Assembly: GCA_032158295.1 (NCBI GenBank)
Contig: CM063246.1
Location: forward strand, 7,989,589-8,053,588
Source of the DNA: Pycnopodia helianthoides
Taxonomy: Eukaryota > Echinodermata > Asteroidea > Forcipulatida > Asteriidae
Length of the DNA: 64,000 nt
Direction of reading: 5' to 3'
A program made the translations under genes and the position numbers. This document shows, one piece after another, positions 59,148-64,000 of the stretch. The stretch's first letter is position 1, and each line of letters begins with the position of its first letter. Under the pieces are notes generated by a model that did no database searches, was not told the origin of the DNA, and was given only the letters and a program-made list of their open reading frames with translations.

Positions 59148-62100
59148 CAAGCAAGCAAGCAAGCAAGCAAACAAACAAACAAACAAACAAACAAACAAAC
59201 AAACAAACAAACAAACAAACAAACAAACAAACAAACAAAAACCACAAACAAACAAAGAAACACCACAAACAAACAAACAAACAAATACCCAAACAAACAA
59301 ATCAAACCAAGTCCAATCAAAGATTCCAAGGTAAAGTAAAACACAACACAACAAATATGAGGATTTTATTTCTACACCAAGGAATATATACTGGGTATCT
59401 TTTTTAAAGTAATCTTTTCTGGGTTGGGGGGGGGTGGGGAGGGGGTTAATGTTCCAAAAACCTTCCCTCCAAAAGAACTGTGTACTACATTTTTTACAAC
59501 ATTGAATAAATTCAAAGAACGGACGGCACTGTGTGTGATTGGTGCTTGTAAAGTTGAAGAGTCTTGGTGCTAGACATTAATTAGGTGACTATTAATATTA
59601 TGTGTAACGTCTCGTTCCATAGTTCCCGTCTTTATCCGCAGGGATAAAGACAGGCACCGAGTAACAAACCAGTTTATTGGATAGACGTACAATTAGTAAC
59701 GACGCATATCTACGAGACTGGTACTACACACAATGAGTGCATGTGTACACATAAGCCATGCAAGAAAGTACATCTCGCAGGAACCAGCTGGGCCCAATTT
59801 CATAGAGCTGCTTAAGCAGAACATATTGCTTAACAATTGTTTGCTAAGCAGACAGGAGCATGATGCCAGTCACAAAATGTACATGTGACATGGTGGTTTG
59901 GCTGGTGACCTTATTCTGGTAAGCATACTTTGTGTGTGCTTAGCTGCTTTTGTGAAATTGGGCCCAGGTTCTAAAGGCCGATATCTGGCGTTAGTGACGT
60001 CAGGGGTTTAGACTACTTGTACCACGGGTAGATGTGAACATGCGCTCTCTATAAAATTAACTTGGTTTGAACAATCTTTACAAAGCCCCACCACCAGTTA
60101 CCTGTTTGCACTCCAGTTTTCTTCACAAGAGTCCACCTTTGACGTCAATATCCACGTGGTCATGAGGGTCTCTTTACCCTTACAGATATGACACTGCCCG
60201 GTCCAGCTGGTGACTGAGTTGCCATTCTTCCACATGACGGTCATGCCAAAAGTATCATGCTCACCGTTGATAGAGGTGTGCCCCACGAGCTTAGAGGCAG
60301 AGTCACCTTGGTGGGATTAAAGTAAAAAAATACGTATTTGGCGATCCTTTTGGTGTATGTACAATGGGCCTTATCACACAAGTTAATTTGTCCATGCAAC
60401 TTTGAGACAGCCAACTGCATCCATGCGCGATTAACATGCCCATAGCGTTAGATATCAATATTTCTTATAACACTTTCTAACCGACCCAAGAAATTAGAAC
60501 TGTGAATGTTCTTTCCTCACCAAGATTGCCTGGAACTGTTTGCCCAATTGCATCGTTTATCCTGTCCCTGAAATGTCCCTGTCATTTATTTTTTCCCCAA
60601 GTTCAAATTGGAATGTGTCATGGTCTCTTTTGATAGTCTATTTCAATAGTTGATCCGCGCTTTCAGCATCAATTGTGTGTGTTTTTTCGGTCGCTGCTCC
60701 AAGTAAAGGAAGCGAAACTACAAAGAGCCACGTTCAAGTTGTGTCTGACATCGGTGCAGTCTGGTGCACTTGACTCAAGTTCTGGTGCCGTCAGAGTGTG
60801 GATTCAGGTCCTGATCATGGCACTTGAGTCCAATGGGAAAGAGACACAGTGGACTTCTGAGTCGTCTCATAAGAAATAACTCTATATTTTCTAAATACTA
60901 AATACTAAACCAACTATTGTAAACTTACCGGCAGCTCCCTTCTTAGATTCGACAGCTGTCCGATACTCCCCAGTCAAAACCCCGGTATTAGCGGTGACGT
61001 TGATGATGACCTCAGATCCATGATGATTGTACCAAATACCTTCGATTGAGCAATCTAGAACTGGGAATTAAAATAAAAACACAGTCAATCATTGATGTAT
61101 GAACTGTTTGGCTTCAGCTTATCGAGGGATGTACAAACATCGCGCGGGGAGGGGAGGGGGGGGGGGGGAGAAGCAGAATGTCCTTTATGTTTGAATTTTG
61201 ATTAAAAAAAATTGCCCTAAAAGCCAAATGACATGCCCACAATTTCGTGAAAATATAACCAGGTGTCTTATTTCAAGTTTTTGATGAATGTTTTCTGACA
61301 AAACTTGTCGATAATATCGCTTTCTGAAAAACTTGTTGACACAGAACATTTTCTGACAAAACTTGTCGACGGAACGTTTTCTTACAAAAAACTTGTCGAC
61401 GGGATGTTTTCTGACCAAACCTTGTCGACACAGAACGTTTTCTGACCAAACTTGTCGACGGAACGTTTTCTGAAAAAAATTGTCAACACAAAACGTTTTT
61501 CTGAAAAAAAACTTGTTGAAGGAACGTTTTCTGACAAAACATGTAGACAAAAACGTCGGGAATTCCACTGCTGTTACCCAAAACGCAACACAAACAATTC
61601 ATTTTGCAACGTCTAAATCTTTTCAACTACTCACTTGTTTTAGGAGTTCTATTTTCTTCCTTTTCTTCTTCTGCCGACAACTGGAAAATGAATCAAACAT
61701 CCAAACAGATTACATAGCTGTTGTCGAATCTTTTTATTTAATTAAGTCTCAAAACGGGATTATTTACCATATATTGGCAAATAGCAGTTAAGAATTTACA
61801 ACAATTTCCATCATAAAATAGAAATCATGAACATTCCTGAGTAAACCTAAGCAGATAAACTTTAGTGTCTTGAATTTAACTGAACGAAAAACGTTCACTC
61901 CTAAAGTATAGAAGCTGAAAATCCAAAGACACAACACCTTCACGACTACAAGAGAAAGTGAAATATTGATTTTGAAGAGTAAATTCATTTCCGTCCGCTA
62001 GTCTTCAAAAACACACGCTAAAACCAATCTGTGAGAAGTTTTACCAATTTCGCAAGTCACGTTTTAGTTAAAACAACGAACGGCTTACGCATTGGTAGGG

Positions 62101-63309
62101 ATTTTGTGCAGGTCAGGCTAATAAATGCGCCTTTTAAAAGATATAATTGTTTCGATTGCGGAAATCAAAATAAGCAATGGCGACGTGAGGGTTGGGGTGT
62201 CTTCAAACGCAATTTCTTTGACACGGACAGCATCTCAGACGAACAATTGTTCTCTAAAAAATTTGAACTGGGACCCTAAGGTCGAATTCAGTTTTGTGAT
62301 CAACTTATTTTCCAACAGATAGAGCACTTAAAATGGAAACAAAATTACAAGTCTCTAACCTCACGTTAAAATGGTGTAAAATGCCACTGTGTTTGATGCC
62401 CTTCCAGTGCAGTTTTTGTAAAATTCCACAACGTTCAATGACGTCACATTTCAAATAAATGGTCCGTACATTTTTTTTTGTACAGGTCATTTTCAGTTCA
62501 ATCCTGAACTTAAATGATGTTCAATCAAAATAGCATTGAATTTGACTTTTTGACTGGCACGAAAATTCCTCTATGGAATGTGCTGACAATTTGTTTTTGC
62601 TCTCTGATGCTTCAAATTGTGCTCTGAAAGAGTATCAAACAAAACCAAATTTTACACCATTTTAACCCGAGTTTGGAGACTTGTAATTTTTCTCCACTTC
62701 CATTAGGAATCTATCTATTGAAAAAAATTGAGTGCTTCACAAAAATTAACTCGACTTTGGTGACCCTCTCCCAGGCACGAACCTTTCACGGTGCAGCCTT
62801 CTTGGTTAGAGACCCTGTATGTACTTTCCTTCATCCATGTTTTATACACAGTGACACGGAAAGGGGTTCAGACCATATTTTTCATTCCAGCCTTTTAGTT
62901 TGAGAAGATTGGTTCGAATGGAAGAAAAACAAGACAGCTACACCGCAATAAGAGTCTATTGGTACGATTTTTATTGTCAGATTGAAACTGTATGGTTAAA
63001 TAGTTAGTCATTGATAACATACAGTCATTCCGTTGGCACAGACACTAGTTTTATAGAAAAGGCGCATGCGGCAACCCTGATGGTGTACATCACGTACAGC
63101 GCCACCACCGCGAACATGAAACAAGACCATTAGAGCGAGCGCCTTGACAATGGGTACACACTAAAACTCACCTCGTTGTCCGGTTCTGGGGTAGTAGTGT
63201 CATCTCTCCCCCACAACCAGTCAACGTTTAAATCCCGGGCAGAACGTCTATTGCCGTCCACGGCTAGCACGCAGACTGCTAGCCCAAGAAGGAGCAAAAT
63301 CGCTTTCAT
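58645..63309 (-). CDS. Avidin-family biotin-binding protein, copy 3 (diverged, 5 coding exons)
   Basis: Coding exons 63309-63172, 61680-61635, 61054-60929, 60306-60102 and 58762-58645 give 210 residues in the same phases as copies 1 and 2. The signal peptide (MKAILLLLGLAVCVLA) is followed by a longer acidic stretch (RDDTTTPEPDNE) and an E/K-rich linker from the 46-nt exon, then the barrel from C63. Kept: C63/C142, N71, S75, Y92, T94, W129, W138, W155, W168 and D176. The avidin Leu14 place is His here (NHHGS). An added Cys lies at VDSCEE. The tail after the last strand ends DETEE and a TAG at 58645-58647. The ATG follows a pyrimidine tract ending TTACAGCC, so a 5' UTR exon is expected upstream, beyond 63320. 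Substitutions preserve the frame and fold residues, which suggests a working gene. Confidence 0.88.
58877..59290. repeat. Composite (AAAC)n-(AGGC)n-(AAGC)n-(AAAC)n array
   Basis: About 170 bp of CAAA tetramers, about 100 bp of GGCA tetramers, a short CAAG stretch, then CAAA tetramers again. It lies in the last intron of avidin 3. The long two-strand open frames at 58620-59407 arise only because a tetramer array is open in all frames. Confidence 0.95.
59625..59656. repeat. Short perfect hairpin GTCTTTATCC...GGATAAAGAC
   Basis: A 10-bp stem with a 4-bp loop in avidin 3 intron. Possibly incidental. Confidence 0.5.
59789..59966. mobile_element. GGGCCCAATTTCA inverted-repeat element, only in U3
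   Basis: TGGGCCCAATTTCATAGAGC at the left; TGTGAAATTGGGCCCA at the right. U1 at the same place reads ACCAGCAGGTTC without it, so the ends are exact, with no obvious target duplication. Internal TTAAGCAG and GCTTAGCTGC words also pair. Confidence 0.85.
61270..61560. repeat. Minisatellite TTTTCTGACAAAACTTGTCGAC
   Basis: About nine units of 28-34 bp in the intron between coding exons 2 and 3 of avidin 3. U1 and U2 have only about four weak units (16960-17080). The minus-strand 127-codon open frame is its product. Confidence 0.85.
62330..62704. mobile_element. 375-bp inverted-repeat element in avidin 3 intron 1
   Basis: About 75-bp terminal arms: TTACAAGTCTC and TTAAAATGGTGTAAAAT at the left; ATTTTACACCATTTTAA and GAGACTTGTAA at the right. 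No coding capacity. I see no counterpart in U1. Confidence 0.75.
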
Positions 63310-64000
63310 GGCTGTAAAAAAAAAAAAAAAAAATTTTTTTTTAGACAAAGTTGTTTAAATTGATATAAAACCATGTGAAGTTGCCTCCTGTTGCTTCTTT
63401 TACGGACGAAAATTGATGCTTTCTTAGAAGATCGAAGGTTACAAGGTACAATATATTTATCTGATGTTTTTGACCAAGAGCAGACGTTAAACTAATTTTG
63501 GGGGAATTAATTCATGTTTTGTATCTGGAAGAAGATGACAAAGAAAAAAGGAAGCGTTGAAAAAATTCCGTCTAGAAGGGGGTCAGAATAAAGAAGGACT
63601 AAACTTGATAAGCACCTTGGGACTCTGTAAGTGCGCGATTGTGCTATCTTCACACTATAAAACAATGATCCCCCAAAACTCTAGTTTCGCTTCTCCACAT
63701 ATTTTTTCTTGCATGGCAAACACAGCATTTGCTAAGCAATACAAATTATTAGGATGTCCAAAACAATGATTGTGTGACTGTGATCAGTCACACAACCAAT
63801 GTACAGTGTTGTCCGTTTTCCGGGTTCAGAAGTTTACTGTAACTTAAAGGAGGGAGTACTGGTTGGCACATTGTAAGAGTCGATTGTGTTTCTAAACGCA
63901 AAAAAAACATCAAAAACTTCGCATATGCTACGGAAAATGCACAAAATACAAGTAACATGCAACATTGTTTGTACATGGCTGATGGACATAAGATTAGGTT
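63310..64000. other. Upstream of avidin 3, no gene recognised
   Basis: An A/T run at 63316-63343 follows the start codon region. The 5' UTR exon and promoter of avidin 3 should lie here or beyond the window. Open frames at 63557-63976 show no domain. Confidence 0.4.

Noticed and set aside
58620..59407. Open frames of 164-244 codons on both strands (NKQT and CLFV repeats)
   Set aside because: A tetramer array without stops is open in all frames; the frames are pure repeat and lie in the avidin 3 intron.

Overview
This is a repeat-dense piece of animal nuclear DNA: genes split by GT-AG introns, many short terminal-inverted-repeat elements, microsatellites and segmental duplications. The repeat families (elements beginning TTAAAGGCACTGGACAC, the GGGCCCAATTTCA element, TTAAAGGAACACGTTGCC ends, the frequent word taggcctac) are ones I associate with echinoderms, most likely a sea star. 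That assignment rests on memory of the repeats, not on a search.

Two gene families are well supported. (1) A four-exon plus-strand gene at 6354-10462 encodes a 381-residue single-pass membrane protein: signal peptide, one CUB domain, one LDL-receptor class A module, transmembrane helix and a cytoplasmic tail with a PPPY motif. (2) Three avidin (biotin-binding protein) genes lie in tandem on the minus strand at 13879-20050, 43602-49853 and 58645-63309. I reconstructed five coding exons in each; splice phases agree and the spliced lengths are multiples of three (185, 213 and 210 residues). Copies 1 and 2 are almost identical and copy 3 is older. Most biotin-contact residues known from avidin/streptavidin are kept, including the Asp at the avidin Asn118 position, as in streptavidin.

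Layout: 1-6353 sparse sequence with a possible terminal exon at 953-1075; 6354-10462 CUB/LDLa gene; block U1 (about 10191-21342) with avidin 1; a 14.7-kb insertion-like block X (21343-36058) made of repeated hairpin-ended units, two of which carry a captured-looking exon/intron segment; block V1 (36059-40110); block U2 (about 39822-51570), a copy of U1 with avidin 2; block V2 (51571-55846), a copy of V1; minisatellite and SINE-like debris (55847-56535); block U3 (56536-63350), an older diverged copy with avidin 3. Truncated copies of the last CUB/LDLa exon sit at the joints between blocks.

Because three copies of one locus are in view, one copy often serves as the empty site for insertions in another. 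This dates several mobile elements and exposes the exact ends of block X. Avidin 2 has lost its ancestral stop and reads into the terminal repeat of a neighbouring element.
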